Assembly (NCBI RefSeq): GCF_015356755.1
Contig: NZ_JADFCO010000063.1
Span: 1-64,000 of the forward strand
From: Nonlabens antarcticus
Lineage (GTDB): Bacteria > Bacteroidota > Bacteroidia > Flavobacteriales > Flavobacteriaceae
Direction of reading: 5' to 3'
Length of the DNA: 64,000 bases
The notes below the pieces were generated by a model. That model was not told the origin of the DNA and did not search any database. It saw nothing but the letters and a program-made list of their open reading frames with translations. The number at the start of each line of letters is the position of its first letter. Within the stretch, counting starts at the first letter, position 1. A program made the translations under genes and the position numbers. This document shows, piece by piece, positions 1 to 7,819 of the stretch.

Positions 1-453
1 TCACTCGAAAATCCTTAAAAACCGAACCGCTGCCTTACACATTTTAAGGGGTTTATAATGGATAAAGCCTTTATTGTTTTTCGGTACAGCGAAAAACAGG
101 CACGACATAACCAATTCTAATGTAAACACAGCTGCTTATCTCGCTTAACTGTCGGTACGCTCAAACGCAACTGCGTTTAAAAGAATTGCTAATGCCCTTA
201 TGGAACTTGTCAAGACTGTACAAGTTTTAGTGAAAAATAAGGTTTCTACTTCCTTGAAATCCCCCGAAAAAAGCGGATTTACTACGTCGCAAACACACCT
301 GATTTTACCCTAAAAGTCTGGACAAAACCCACTTTATCCATTGTGCGGTGCACAGAAGAAAAGAACAAACACCCCTTAAAATTTAATTCAGTTTAAAACA
401 AATAGGGGAAATATAAACCAGTCTGTAACAAAGCAGACACAAATCTTTTTATT
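1..453. other. Non-coding leading region upstream of ssb
   Basis: No convincing gene is seen here. Two clear inverted repeats occur: TGTTTTTCG (75-83) against CGAAAAACA (90-98) with a 6-base loop, and AAACGCA (163-169) against TGCGTTT (172-178) with a 2-base loop. A 20-codon reading frame at 58-120 covers the first hairpin but has nothing else to support it. The region may be a leader or the remnant of a neighbouring module cut by the window edge. Confidence 0.5.
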
Positions 454-798
454 ATGAGTACTATTAGAAATCACGTACAGTTAATTGGAAACGTTGGTCA
501 AGAGCCAACAATCACGAACCTTGAAAGCGGTAAGAAAGTAGCCCGCTTCTCACTCGCTACAAACGAGTATTACAAAGACAGCAAAGGCGAAAAGCAAACG
601 GACACCAACTGGCATACCATAGTAGCTTGGGGCAAGACTGCCGAAATTGTTGAGAAGTATATTGTAAAAGGCAAGGAAGTAGGAATAACGGGAAAACTTA
701 AAACCCGAAGTTATACAACCGAAAATGATGAGCAACGCTACGTTACAGAAGTTGTAGCCGATGAAATCCTTTTACTTGGAAGCAAGAGCGACAAGTAA
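454..798 (+). CDS. ssb: Single-stranded DNA-binding protein (element-encoded)
   Basis: A 114-residue single-domain OB-fold protein. The N-terminus (RNHVQLIGNVGQEPTI), the central FSLATNEYYKD and TNWHTIVAWGKTAE blocks, and KGKEVGITGKL are the classical SSB signature. It lacks the long acidic tail of chromosomal SSB, which is usual for plasmid and ICE copies. It probably coats transferred or replicating single strands during conjugation. It starts at ATG 454 and is followed 12 bases after its stop by a strong hairpin terminator, so it appears to be its own transcription unit just ahead of the mobilization genes. Confidence 0.95.
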   Translation: MSTIRNHVQLIGNVGQEPTITNLESGKKVARFSLATNEYYKDSKGEKQTDTNWHTIVAWGKTAEIVEKYIVKGKEVGITGKLKTRSYTTENDEQRYVTEVVADEILLLGSKSDK

Positions 799-810
799 TC
801 TCTAAAATTA

Positions 811-846
811 AGAGGGCGTAACCGTCGAAAGATGCGCCCTCTTTTT
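811..846 (+). terminator. Rho-independent terminator after ssb
   Basis: An 8-bp perfect stem, AGAGGGCG (811-818) and CGCCCTCT (835-842), with a 16-base loop and a run of T after the stem. It lies directly downstream of the ssb stop codon. Confidence 0.85.
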
Positions 847-874
847 CATTATTAACTCTTTAAATCAAATTAAA

Positions 875-1255
875 ATGAAAGCACAAGTTAACGAAATAAA
901 AGAGCGATTGCAATATTTTACGGGAACAGAAATGTTCTATCAAATCCCATTATTGCGAACCCGTTTTACGGACGGATTGAAATATTTATCGGAAGTAGCA
1001 GAATGCTTTTGGCTCATTACGGACACGTCCGTAATCGCAAAAAGTCTGATGAACCGAAGCGAATTTGTAACCATCGATTTTAAAAGATTGCCCAAAGAAA
1101 AACAGGATTATTCTGGTTATGAAGCTGAGATAATTTACAGCGACGGCAACGATAATATTTTGGAAAAACACGGTTACAGGGCAACCGATTTCCCACTTGA
1201 TGAACTGCGGTTATTTTTTGTAAATGATACGCTGATGTTACCAAGCGAATACTAA
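875..1255 (+). CDS. DUF6876-like protein of Bacteroidetes ICEs
   Basis: 126 residues, no signal peptide or membrane segment. The pattern of an amphipathic N-terminus (ERLQYFTGTEMFYQIP), then LKYLSEVAECFWLITDT and a C-terminal EIIYSDGND segment resembles the small DUF6876 proteins that recur beside ssb in Bacteroidetes conjugative elements. I assign the family from memory of that pattern. Its function is unknown. It probably forms a pair with the next small gene, whose start is 11 bases after its stop, and both lie between two terminators, so they are likely co-transcribed. Confidence 0.65.
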   Translation: MKAQVNEIKERLQYFTGTEMFYQIPLLRTRFTDGLKYLSEVAECFWLITDTSVIAKSLMNRSEFVTIDFKRLPKEKQDYSGYEAEIIYSDGNDNILEKHGYRATDFPLDELRLFFVNDTLMLPSEY

Positions 1256-1266
1256 ATTTTGAAGTT

Positions 1267-1464
1267 ATGATTTACATTAAATTTCAAGATTTGAGCGAGG
1301 AAAAACAAGAGGAACTTTTACAGGTTTCGAGAGAACACGTTACACATATTTATGGGGAATCCATCCAAAAATATGTTGACGAAACTGGGGCAGATTATGA
1401 TAGTTTGATAGATGAAGAAATGATTAAGAATTTATACACTTACAATTTCGTTTTCAATATCTGA
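1267..1464 (+). CDS. Small acidic hypothetical protein
   Basis: 65 residues, acidic, with EEKQEELLQVSRE predicted as a helix. The start is ATG 1267, 11 bases after the upstream stop. It has no recognised domain. Its placement between the DUF6876-like gene and a strong terminator, with no other gene in the interval, supports it being real. Function unknown. Confidence 0.6.
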   Translation: MIYIKFQDLSEEKQEELLQVSREHVTHIYGESIQKYVDETGADYDSLIDEEMIKNLYTYNFVFNI

Positions 1465-1486
1465 TTTCCCAATGATAATTTTAAAG

Positions 1487-1512
1487 CACCTCTAAAATTT
1501 AGAGGTGTTTTT
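1487..1512 (+). terminator. Rho-independent terminator
   Basis: Inverted repeat CACCTCTAAA (1487-1496) and TTTAGAGGTG (1498-1507), followed by TTTTT. It closes the two-gene unit 875-1464. Confidence 0.85.
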
Positions 1513-1582
1513 GTATGTAATTAACATATAGTAAAGAAAAAAACGTATCTTTATTTCGCTGAAATTCAGCATTCAAATTTAA

Positions 1583-1774
1583 GTAGGGTTATCCACTTTT
1601 CGACTTTCGCCGATAACCCTACACATCGAAAAATAACATATCGGAAAATCATTTTCCCTGAAAATGGCAATCGGCTTTTTAGCCGGATTGTATGGATTTT
1701 TGCCACGCTTGCGCGTGACGAAAAGGAATAGCAAGAGGGTAACACGCTGCGCGATGTTTCGGATTCCTTTTCGT
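1583..1774 (+). other. oriT: Candidate origin of transfer (oriT) region
   Basis: The 389 bases between 1464 and the mobilization genes hold no convincing gene but contain three inverted repeats. These are GTAGGGTTATC (1583-1593) with GATAACCCTAC (1612-1622), CACGC (1704-1708) with GCGTG (1713-1717), and ACGAAAAGGAAT (1718-1729) with ATTCCTTTTCGT (1763-1774). Conjugative elements usually keep oriT immediately upstream of the relaxase operon, and inverted repeats flanking a nick site are typical. The nick position cannot be fixed from sequence alone. Confidence 0.55.
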
Positions 1775-1895
1775 TTTCAAATAGCTGATAATCAGCGAAT
1801 TGAACATATTATAATTTCCGGACAATCAACAATTTGCGACAAACGGGCTGTTAATGCCAATTTTTAGGGAAGATTTTGCGACAAATAGGCGAAAT

Positions 1896-2276
1896 ATGGA
1901 CTCATTTATTGGAATTAGATTTAAAAAGGAAACCGCAAAACGTTTCCAAACTTTCTCACGCACTTACTTTAAATCGCACACCGAGGCGATGGCTACGATG
2001 CTCGATTTTTTCTTCTACAACGAAATATCGCCAAAGGAAAAATTAGGACCAACAGGGCGAACCATCGAAGCAAAACTTCTCAAAAGAATAAATGCCGTTA
2101 TCGCCATAATGCGAGATGTAGAAAAGACACAAACCAAACCCACGGTGGCGATGATTCAATCCCTTTTTGAAATGGAAGAGCCAACTAAAAAACCGCTGAT
2201 TGTAGAAAAGAAATATGCTGAAGAGAAGAAGGAAGTCCGCTTTCGCGAAAAGCAAAACCCGAGTAATCAGCTCTAA
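1896..2276 (+). CDS. BfmA/BtgA-family mobilization accessory protein
   Basis: 126 residues from ATG 1896. The IRFKKETAKRFQTFSR start, the helix TEAMATMLDFFFYNEISP and LLKRINAVIAIMRDVEKTQTKP are the pattern of BfmA/BtgA proteins, small DNA-binding accessory factors that work with the relaxase at oriT. An ATG at 1854 would add 14 residues, but family members begin near the later methionine, so I prefer 1896. It precedes the relaxase gene by 11 bases. The lysine-rich C-terminal tail fits DNA contact. Confidence 0.8.
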   Translation: MDSFIGIRFKKETAKRFQTFSRTYFKSHTEAMATMLDFFFYNEISPKEKLGPTGRTIEAKLLKRINAVIAIMRDVEKTQTKPTVAMIQSLFEMEEPTKKPLIVEKKYAEEKKEVRFREKQNPSNQL

Positions 2277-2287
2277 ATATTTGAACT

Positions 2288-3319
2288 ATGTATATCACAA
2301 TCACAGCTCAAAAAATGGGTGGTAATTATAGCCAAAGTTCAGCGGATTTTGTAGGCTATTTAGAGAAAGAAAATGAAGGTTTAGAACAACGAGATATGGA
2401 ACACTTTTTCAATCAATTTGGCGACGAGATTTCCGCTGAAGAAGTGGTAAAGGAAATCGATGGAAACACCGCAAAATTGAAAAAGAAAGAACCCAAATTT
2501 TATTCCATTACGGTAAGTCCTTCAAAATATGAATTACGAAAACTTCAGAACAATAGTCAAGATTTAAAAACCTACACCCGTGAGCTGATGAAAAATTATG
2601 TTGCCAGTTTCAATCGGGAAATAAATGGACGACCTATAACAATCGATGACATAAAGTACTATGCTAAAATTGAACATCAACGAACCTTCAAGGGAACAGA
2701 TTTTCAGATTAAAGAGAATCAACCTTACGCTTCAAAAATTCTTCAGCTAAAAACTGAAATCCGGAATATTAAAGATGGACGAGCCGAAGGGAATATCAAC
2801 AATATGAAAAAGGAAATTACCAAACTGGAAAGCCAAGCACCACATCAACAAAATGGAAAACGGATTGTCCAGGGAATGGCGAAAGATGGAAACCAAAGTC
2901 ATATCCATATCATCGTGAGCCGAAAGGATGCATCAAACCGATTCAGCTTGTCACCCGGAAGCAAATACAAAGCTTCTGATGTAAAGTTGAATGGGGAAAC
3001 CGTAAAACGTGGTTTTGACAGAGATAAGTTTTTTGAGAAGGCTGAAAAGACGTTTGACAAGAATTTTGGGTACAAACGCAACTTTGCAGAAACCTACAAA
3101 GCGCGAAAGGATTTTGTAAAAAATCCCAATCTCTATTTCGCTGCCTTGATGAAATTACCAGCTAATGAAAAGGCATTGGCTTTCAAAATGATTACAAAAA
3201 CGGGATTGCCAATAGTGCCAAGTATTCCAGTAAGTCAAACGCAAATTGCACTTCGGGTTTTTAAACGGTTAAGACGTGGCGCAGAAGTGGCCATCAAATC
3301 AAGTTCAATAGGAATCTAA
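2288..3319 (+). CDS. Relaxase / mobilization nuclease (MobB, DUF5712-like)
   Basis: 343 residues. The relaxase histidine motif is seen as H205-I-H207 in SHIHIIVSRKD, with a further candidate H130 (AKIEHQRTFKG) and the strand FYSITVSPS at 71-79. These match the Bacteroidetes MobB/DUF5712-type relaxases that nick oriT and stay bound to the transferred strand. The nucleophilic tyrosine cannot be assigned safely; Y4, in a VirD2-like N-terminal position, and Y72 are both possible. The gene lies 11 bases after the accessory gene and 5 bases before the coupling protein, so it is part of a mobilization operon. Confidence 0.8.
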   Translation: MYITITAQKMGGNYSQSSADFVGYLEKENEGLEQRDMEHFFNQFGDEISAEEVVKEIDGNTAKLKKKEPKFYSITVSPSKYELRKLQNNSQDLKTYTRELMKNYVASFNREINGRPITIDDIKYYAKIEHQRTFKGTDFQIKENQPYASKILQLKTEIRNIKDGRAEGNINNMKKEITKLESQAPHQQNGKRIVQGMAKDGNQSHIHIIVSRKDASNRFSLSPGSKYKASDVKLNGETVKRGFDRDKFFEKAEKTFDKNFGYKRNFAETYKARKDFVKNPNLYFAALMKLPANEKALAFKMITKTGLPIVPSIPVSQTQIALRVFKRLRRGAEVAIKSSSIGI

Positions 3320-3324
3320 GTAAT

Positions 3325-4905
3325 ATGCAGATAGATAATGTCATAACTATACTCTCAATTATTGGTGTGGCCAGTATCGTTTCCTATGCAATGTTTCGAG
3401 TGAGCAAGTACGCACTATTCTTGAATTTCACAATGCTTTCGTGCTTAGTTATCTATTTAACCGAAGTGAACGAATTAGTATCGATACTGCTTTATCTGGT
3501 GTGTCCTTTAATGCTAATTAATATAGGATTATATGTTTTTTTGCATAAGACTGAAAATGCACAAAATAACGATAGAAAAAATCAAGTCAATTTTGCTACT
3601 ACCAAGGGAAATTTCAAATTGGATAACATCAAAAGGGGCGCATCCATAATCGGTTCTGCGGGAAGCGGTAAAACAGAAAGCGTTGTTTATGGCTTTTTAA
3701 AACACTTCCGAAAAGAGAAATTTTGCGGAATAATCCACGACTATAAAGATTTTGAGCTGACCGAAATGGCATATCCACTTTTTAAGGATAGCGATATTCC
3801 GTTTAAGGTCATTTCCTTTGATAAAATTATTCATAGAGTAAATCCTATCGCACCACGCTATTTAGAGAACGAGGAAAGCGTAAACGAAGTGTCACGGGTG
3901 TTAATCGAAAACCTTTTAGAGCAAAGGGAAAGCGGAACAACTGGCACGACAAAATTCTTCAACGATGCTGCGGAAGGGTTGATTGGTGGTTTGATTTGGA
4001 AACTGAAAACCGACTATCCCAACTGCTGTACGTTGCCACATTTGATAGCCATTTATCAAATACTCGATACCGATAGCCTTATCCAGTTCTTGGAAACCAA
4101 CACCACATCGAGAGCGATGGCAGATGCTTTTATTAGTGGGAAAGATTCGGATAGACAGACCGCTGGTGTAAAAAGTACTTTAGCCAATGCGCTGAAACGA
4201 ATTAGTACACAACGTATTTTTATGGCACTATCCGCAGACGAAGTGCCATTGAACATCAATAGCGAGGAAAATCCTGCAATCATTTCGGTAGTGAACAACC
4301 CTAAATATGAGACATCCTATTCGCCTGTTATCGCCACAATTATTCACACCATTACCAAGCAAATGAGTGTGCGAAATTCTAAACCTTCATTTTTGTTGAT
4401 GGAAGAAGCACCTACGATTCGTTTATTGAATATGCACCGTATTCCGGCAACACTTAGAAGTTACGATATTGCCACCATATATGTGATGCAGGATAAGATA
4501 CAGAATGATATGATGTATGGCGATAAGGCAAGCAAAGCGATTTTGAGCAATCTATCCTACCAATTTTTCGGCAAGGTCAACGACCCAGATACTGCAAAAT
4601 ATTACGAGCGCTTTTTTGAAATTATCAAAGATCCCACGAAAAGCATAAGTCGAGGTCACAATTTGGATTTCGATACAAGAATTACTACTGGCGAAAAGGA
4701 AATTCCGAAGATTAGAGCAGATGTCTTTTTCCGATTGAAACAAGGCGAGTTTATCACTTATGCGGACGGCAAAGATAAAAAGGTGCAGTTTAGATTGTCT
4801 AAGATTCAACGACAGCTTCCAGAAGAATCAAGACAATATTCTCAGGCAGATTTAGCGGCTAATTTTGAAAAAATTTATAGAGATGTAAAATCTATATTTA
4901 ACTAA
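3325..4905 (+). CDS. Type IV coupling protein (VirD4/TraG family, MobC-like)
   Basis: 526 residues. N-terminal hydrophobic segments at about 5-73 anchor it in the inner membrane. Walker A is GSAGSGKT (110-117) and a Walker B-like strand is FLLMEEAP (about 354-361). The ATPase would dock the relaxase-DNA complex onto the conjugation channel. It follows the relaxase at 5 bases. Its length and domain order fit the MobC/TraG coupling proteins of Bacteroidetes ICEs. Intact. Confidence 0.9.
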   Translation: MQIDNVITILSIIGVASIVSYAMFRVSKYALFLNFTMLSCLVIYLTEVNELVSILLYLVCPLMLINIGLYVFLHKTENAQNNDRKNQVNFATTKGNFKLDNIKRGASIIGSAGSGKTESVVYGFLKHFRKEKFCGIIHDYKDFELTEMAYPLFKDSDIPFKVISFDKIIHRVNPIAPRYLENEESVNEVSRVLIENLLEQRESGTTGTTKFFNDAAEGLIGGLIWKLKTDYPNCCTLPHLIAIYQILDTDSLIQFLETNTTSRAMADAFISGKDSDRQTAGVKSTLANALKRISTQRIFMALSADEVPLNINSEENPAIISVVNNPKYETSYSPVIATIIHTITKQMSVRNSKPSFLLMEEAPTIRLLNMHRIPATLRSYDIATIYVMQDKIQNDMMYGDKASKAILSNLSYQFFGKVNDPDTAKYYERFFEIIKDPTKSISRGHNLDFDTRITTGEKEIPKIRADVFFRLKQGEFITYADGKDKKVQFRLSKIQRQLPEESRQYSQADLAANFEKIYRDVKSIFN

Positions 4906-5018
4906 TTTAAAGAGTGATGCTATATTTAAAAATTATGATTTCGCTATTTTTGACAGGATAACAGTATATTTATGACTGGTAAAATAAGTTTTAAATTGTA
5001 CTTATTTTAATGCTTTAA

Positions 5019-6512
5019 ATGAAAATAGAGAACGCTGAAGAAATACAAGAACTAAAAGCAATTGTTGAAAAATTATGTAAAAAACATCATTTAATCATAC
5101 AAATCGCCGAGGATAATTATTTTAAGATATTTACGGACCAATCCTCTGGTATTACACTTTTTCTTCAGTTAGATGAGAACCAAAATTTATCATTTTACTT
5201 TCTTCAGAGAACATACGATGTGTTTTATACTGGTGATAGGTCTGATGCGCACGTAGTTCTAAGTTTGATGTTTACAGCTTTCTTGAGGTTCTACAAGTCA
5301 GGAATTTCTTGTGAGCAATTTGATATTGCCCATCCTGCCGTTCAAGATGAAATATGGGGAAGGTATTTGGTGCCTATTCAAGTCCCAATTTTACACGGAA
5401 TATCGACTGCTAAACAACTTATTGAAGTTGTCACGGAAATTATAGAAATGGTTGCATTTTGGCGAGAAAGCTTATGGTATTTTACTGGCTGCCCTTGTGA
5501 TAAATGTATGAAAAATGAGAATATTGATAATTCAAATTACAAGTATTCACTTGAGGATATCGAAGATTTGTTCTCAGATTTGCATAGCATATCCAGCCGT
5601 AATAATTATGGGGACCGTGAACGACCTGAATGGGTGTATTTCTATGACATAGAAGAGGAAGTTACTATGATAAAATCAAGTAGCCTAGCAAAATTTCTCA
5701 AGGCAACATTGCAGTTGTATACAGATAAAACTGAACAGTTGAAAGGACAGAATGGGACATTCGTTCTAAGCGACAATATAAAAAATTTTGTTCACGATGA
5801 TACCAACTCTGAAATGGATGAGTACTTTAAAAAAGTAAATACAAACGGTAAATTAAAAGGATATCCAGTTATTCCAATGGAAAATATGATTGTAACCGTT
5901 ATGGATGATTACATCATTGCCTTAGGTAGAATATGTGGATTTGAAGAATATAAAAAAGAAAGGGAAATCATCAGAAAGCGGAATAATAGAGAGTCAGAAC
6001 TTCTATTCCCGATTCCACAGTTCAAATGGAAAGAAAAGGTCTGTCCAGACCAATTTGAATTATTAGTTAAAGCACTATTGGAACGTGAACCAAATGTAAA
6101 AAGTGTAAGAAGACCGGCACCCATAAATCAAGGTGATAAGGGTAGAGATTTAATTATTGAGTGGAATGTAATAAATGAATATATGTCCGATACCGCACCG
6201 CCAAGAATATTGATTAAAGTTGTAGGGCAGTGCAAATCTGGAACATCTACAATTGGAAAAGGCAAGGTTCTGGACATTAGAGATACGGTAGAGACTCACG
6301 ATTCTCAAGGATTTTTTTTGGCAGTTAATACTCAAGTTTCTGCACCATTAACCGAAAAACTTGAATCACTAAAGTCAAAAGGCTTATGGGTCTCTTGGTG
6401 GAATAGGGATGATATTGAGATGCGCCTTTCTAAAAACCAAGATTTAATTCCCAATTTTCCAAAAGTTATAACATCCAGGGACAAAATAAAATTTGTAGAC
6501 AAAGAAGATTAG
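5019..6512 (+). CDS. Mrr-like restriction endonuclease domain protein
   Basis: 497 residues. Roughly the first 330 have no recognised domain apart from a cysteine cluster GCPCDKC at 158-163. The C-terminal part (about 340-497) looks like an Mrr-type PD-(D/E)xK nuclease: CPDQFELLVKALLE with E347, then GDKGRD with D377, and GQCK with Q404-x-K406. Such domains cut modified or foreign DNA. It stands alone on the plus strand after the mobilization operon with a 113-base gap and faces a methyltransferase gene. It could be a type IV enzyme or a partner of that methyltransferase; neither is shown. Confidence 0.7.
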   Translation: MKIENAEEIQELKAIVEKLCKKHHLIIQIAEDNYFKIFTDQSSGITLFLQLDENQNLSFYFLQRTYDVFYTGDRSDAHVVLSLMFTAFLRFYKSGISCEQFDIAHPAVQDEIWGRYLVPIQVPILHGISTAKQLIEVVTEIIEMVAFWRESLWYFTGCPCDKCMKNENIDNSNYKYSLEDIEDLFSDLHSISSRNNYGDRERPEWVYFYDIEEEVTMIKSSSLAKFLKATLQLYTDKTEQLKGQNGTFVLSDNIKNFVHDDTNSEMDEYFKKVNTNGKLKGYPVIPMENMIVTVMDDYIIALGRICGFEEYKKEREIIRKRNNRESELLFPIPQFKWKEKVCPDQFELLVKALLEREPNVKSVRRPAPINQGDKGRDLIIEWNVINEYMSDTAPPRILIKVVGQCKSGTSTIGKGKVLDIRDTVETHDSQGFFLAVNTQVSAPLTEKLESLKSKGLWVSWWNRDDIEMRLSKNQDLIPNFPKVITSRDKIKFVDKED

Positions 6513-6522
6513 TTATAACATA

Positions 6523-6556
6523 ACTGTCCTCACAATCTTAAGGACAGTCTTTGTTT
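6523..6556 (+). terminator. Probable terminator after the Mrr-like gene
   Basis: 8-bp stem ACTGTCCT (6523-6530) and AGGACAGT (6541-6548) followed by CTTTGTTT. It starts 11 bases after the stop codon. The T tract is interrupted, so strength is uncertain. Confidence 0.6.
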
Positions 6557-6570
6557 AGAATTTTTAATCT

Positions 6571-6618
6571 TAGGTGGTCAAATAGGTGGTCAAATAGGTG
6601 GTGTAATAGGTGGTGAAA
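6571..6618 (+). repeat. Four tandem copies of a 12-base repeat
   Basis: Units 6571-6582 and 6583-6594 are both TAGGTGGTCAAA. Units 6595-6606 (TAGGTGGTGTAA) and 6607-6618 (TAGGTGGTGAAA) differ at the end. Read on the plus strand from 6573 the array encodes a GGQI-type glycine-rich repeat and runs on to a stop at 6645, which suggests the 3' end of a lost gene rather than iterons. Confidence 0.85.
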
Positions 6619-6669
6619 AAAGTGATTTAATTGATTCGATTGAATAAAATTTCAAACTAAAACGCGCTA

Positions 6670-7347
6670 TTATAAGTAATTATCCATCCCAAATAATCTT
6701 GGTGAAGCACTTGCCAAGTTTTTTCGGCCATTGTTACAATAGTCAGCTTCAATCTCAAAAACAATACAATTCCTATTGGTCTGTTTACTGGCAATGGCTG
6801 TTGAGCAACTTCCGCCAAAGGTATCTAAGACTAAATCCCCAGGTGTTGTACTTTTTTCAATTAAGTAACTAATTAGCTCTACCGGTTTTTCTGTAGGATG
6901 GTTATTGTTTTTGGTTTTAGCAGATTTTAAAATATTACAATCGCGTTTACCATTCAATTTTTTACTTCCGTTACTGCAAAAAATAATCATTTCATACTTT
7001 GGTGCATAGTCGCCTTTTAGGTCACCAGTTCCGTGATTTTCCTTTTCCCATATTAGGATGTTTTTTATTCTAAATTCTTTATCAAGAAAAAACTTGAAGA
7101 CTTCCACGTTATGCCAAGAGCAGAATACATAGAGATGCGCATTATTTTTACACACGCGCTTCAATTCTTTTACCCAATAATCTAACCAATCTAAGTTATC
7201 GTCGTTTGGCATTTTTTTATGCTTCTTACCTCGCTTATTACTTCTGTATTTGATGCCATAAGGTGGGTCGGTCAGTACCAAGTCTACACTACCATTAGCA
7301 ACGGACTTAATACCGATATTCCAGTCTATATTTAGTATTTTTTGCAT
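6670..7347 (-). CDS. Site-specific DNA methyltransferase (N6-adenine or N4-cytosine type)
   Basis: 225 residues. Catalytic motif DPPY is at 27-30 and the AdoMet-binding motif DTFGGSCST is near the C-terminus, preceded by HPTEKPVELISYLIE. The order (catalytic motif first, FxG last) is that of beta-class amino-methyltransferases. DPPY is typical of adenine-N6 enzymes, though N4-cytosine cannot be excluded. It is compact, with a small target-recognition region. It is convergent with the Mrr-like gene and not joined to the tra operon that starts beyond it. It could protect the element from host restriction or be half of a restriction-modification pair. Confidence 0.88.
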   Translation of the reverse strand: MQKILNIDWNIGIKSVANGSVDLVLTDPPYGIKYRSNKRGKKHKKMPNDDNLDWLDYWVKELKRVCKNNAHLYVFCSWHNVEVFKFFLDKEFRIKNILIWEKENHGTGDLKGDYAPKYEMIIFCSNGSKKLNGKRDCNILKSAKTKNNNHPTEKPVELISYLIEKSTTPGDLVLDTFGGSCSTAIASKQTNRNCIVFEIEADYCNNGRKNLASASPRLFGMDNYL

Positions 7348-7450
7348 CTGTTACACAGATTGGTTTCGTTACAATTAGAGCATAGTTATAGCTATTCAGC
7401 ACCAATAAAAGGCTGACATCACTTTAATAAATACAGAGAAATTAATCTAT

Positions 7451-7813
7451 TTAAAAAGGCCCTTTTTCCCTCGGACCATTATGCGTGACCTTCCATTGGT
7501 CATCCTCTTGAACCAACTTAAAAACACCAGGTTTGCCATCATAAGATGTACTATATTTTACCCAAGTCGCTTCACCATCGACAGCTTCATCTAAGATGTC
7601 AACCTCGATTTCCTTTTCGGTGTCTGGTATCATATCTAATAACGTATTCAAACTGGCATATCCTTCTGATGTGGTATGCTTTTTTAGGGTAGATTTATCT
7701 TTTGAAAAGAAACTTTCCGCTACGATTGTTGCAGTTTCTGCGGGCGACAAATTTTTATTTCCTGAACAGGAAATGAATAGTAGTATTAACGAGCAAATAA
7801 CTATTCTTTTCAT
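7451..7813 (-). CDS. DUF4878-like lipoprotein at the end of the tra operon
   Basis: 120 residues. A lipoprotein signal (hydrophobic run ending LLFISC, cysteine 16) is followed by a small domain of NTF2-like layout, AESFFSKDKSTLKKHT ... WVKYSTSYDGKPGVFKLVQEDDQWKV, as in DUF4878 proteins. It is probably anchored in the inner or outer membrane. It starts 6 bases after the traN stop, so it is the last gene of the transfer operon. Lipoproteins in this place sometimes act in surface or entry exclusion, but nothing here shows that. Confidence 0.7.
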   Translation of the reverse strand: MKRIVICSLILLFISCSGNKNLSPAETATIVAESFFSKDKSTLKKHTTSEGYASLNTLLDMIPDTEKEIEVDILDEAVDGEATWVKYSTSYDGKPGVFKLVQEDDQWKVTHNGPREKGPF

Positions 7814-7819
7814 AATATT

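Noticed and set aside
58-120. 20-codon frame starting at ATG 58
   Set aside because: Too short and lies across a hairpin; nothing else supports a peptide.
1664-1867. 67-residue open frame over the inverted repeats
   Set aside because: Composition is arginine- and isoleucine-rich without a fold pattern; it covers the candidate oriT hairpins and overlaps the likely start region of the mobilization gene, so it is probably chance.
6571-6618. CRISPR array or plasmid iterons
   Set aside because: Copies are directly adjacent with no spacers and only 12 bases long; the in-frame glycine-rich reading favours a coding remnant.
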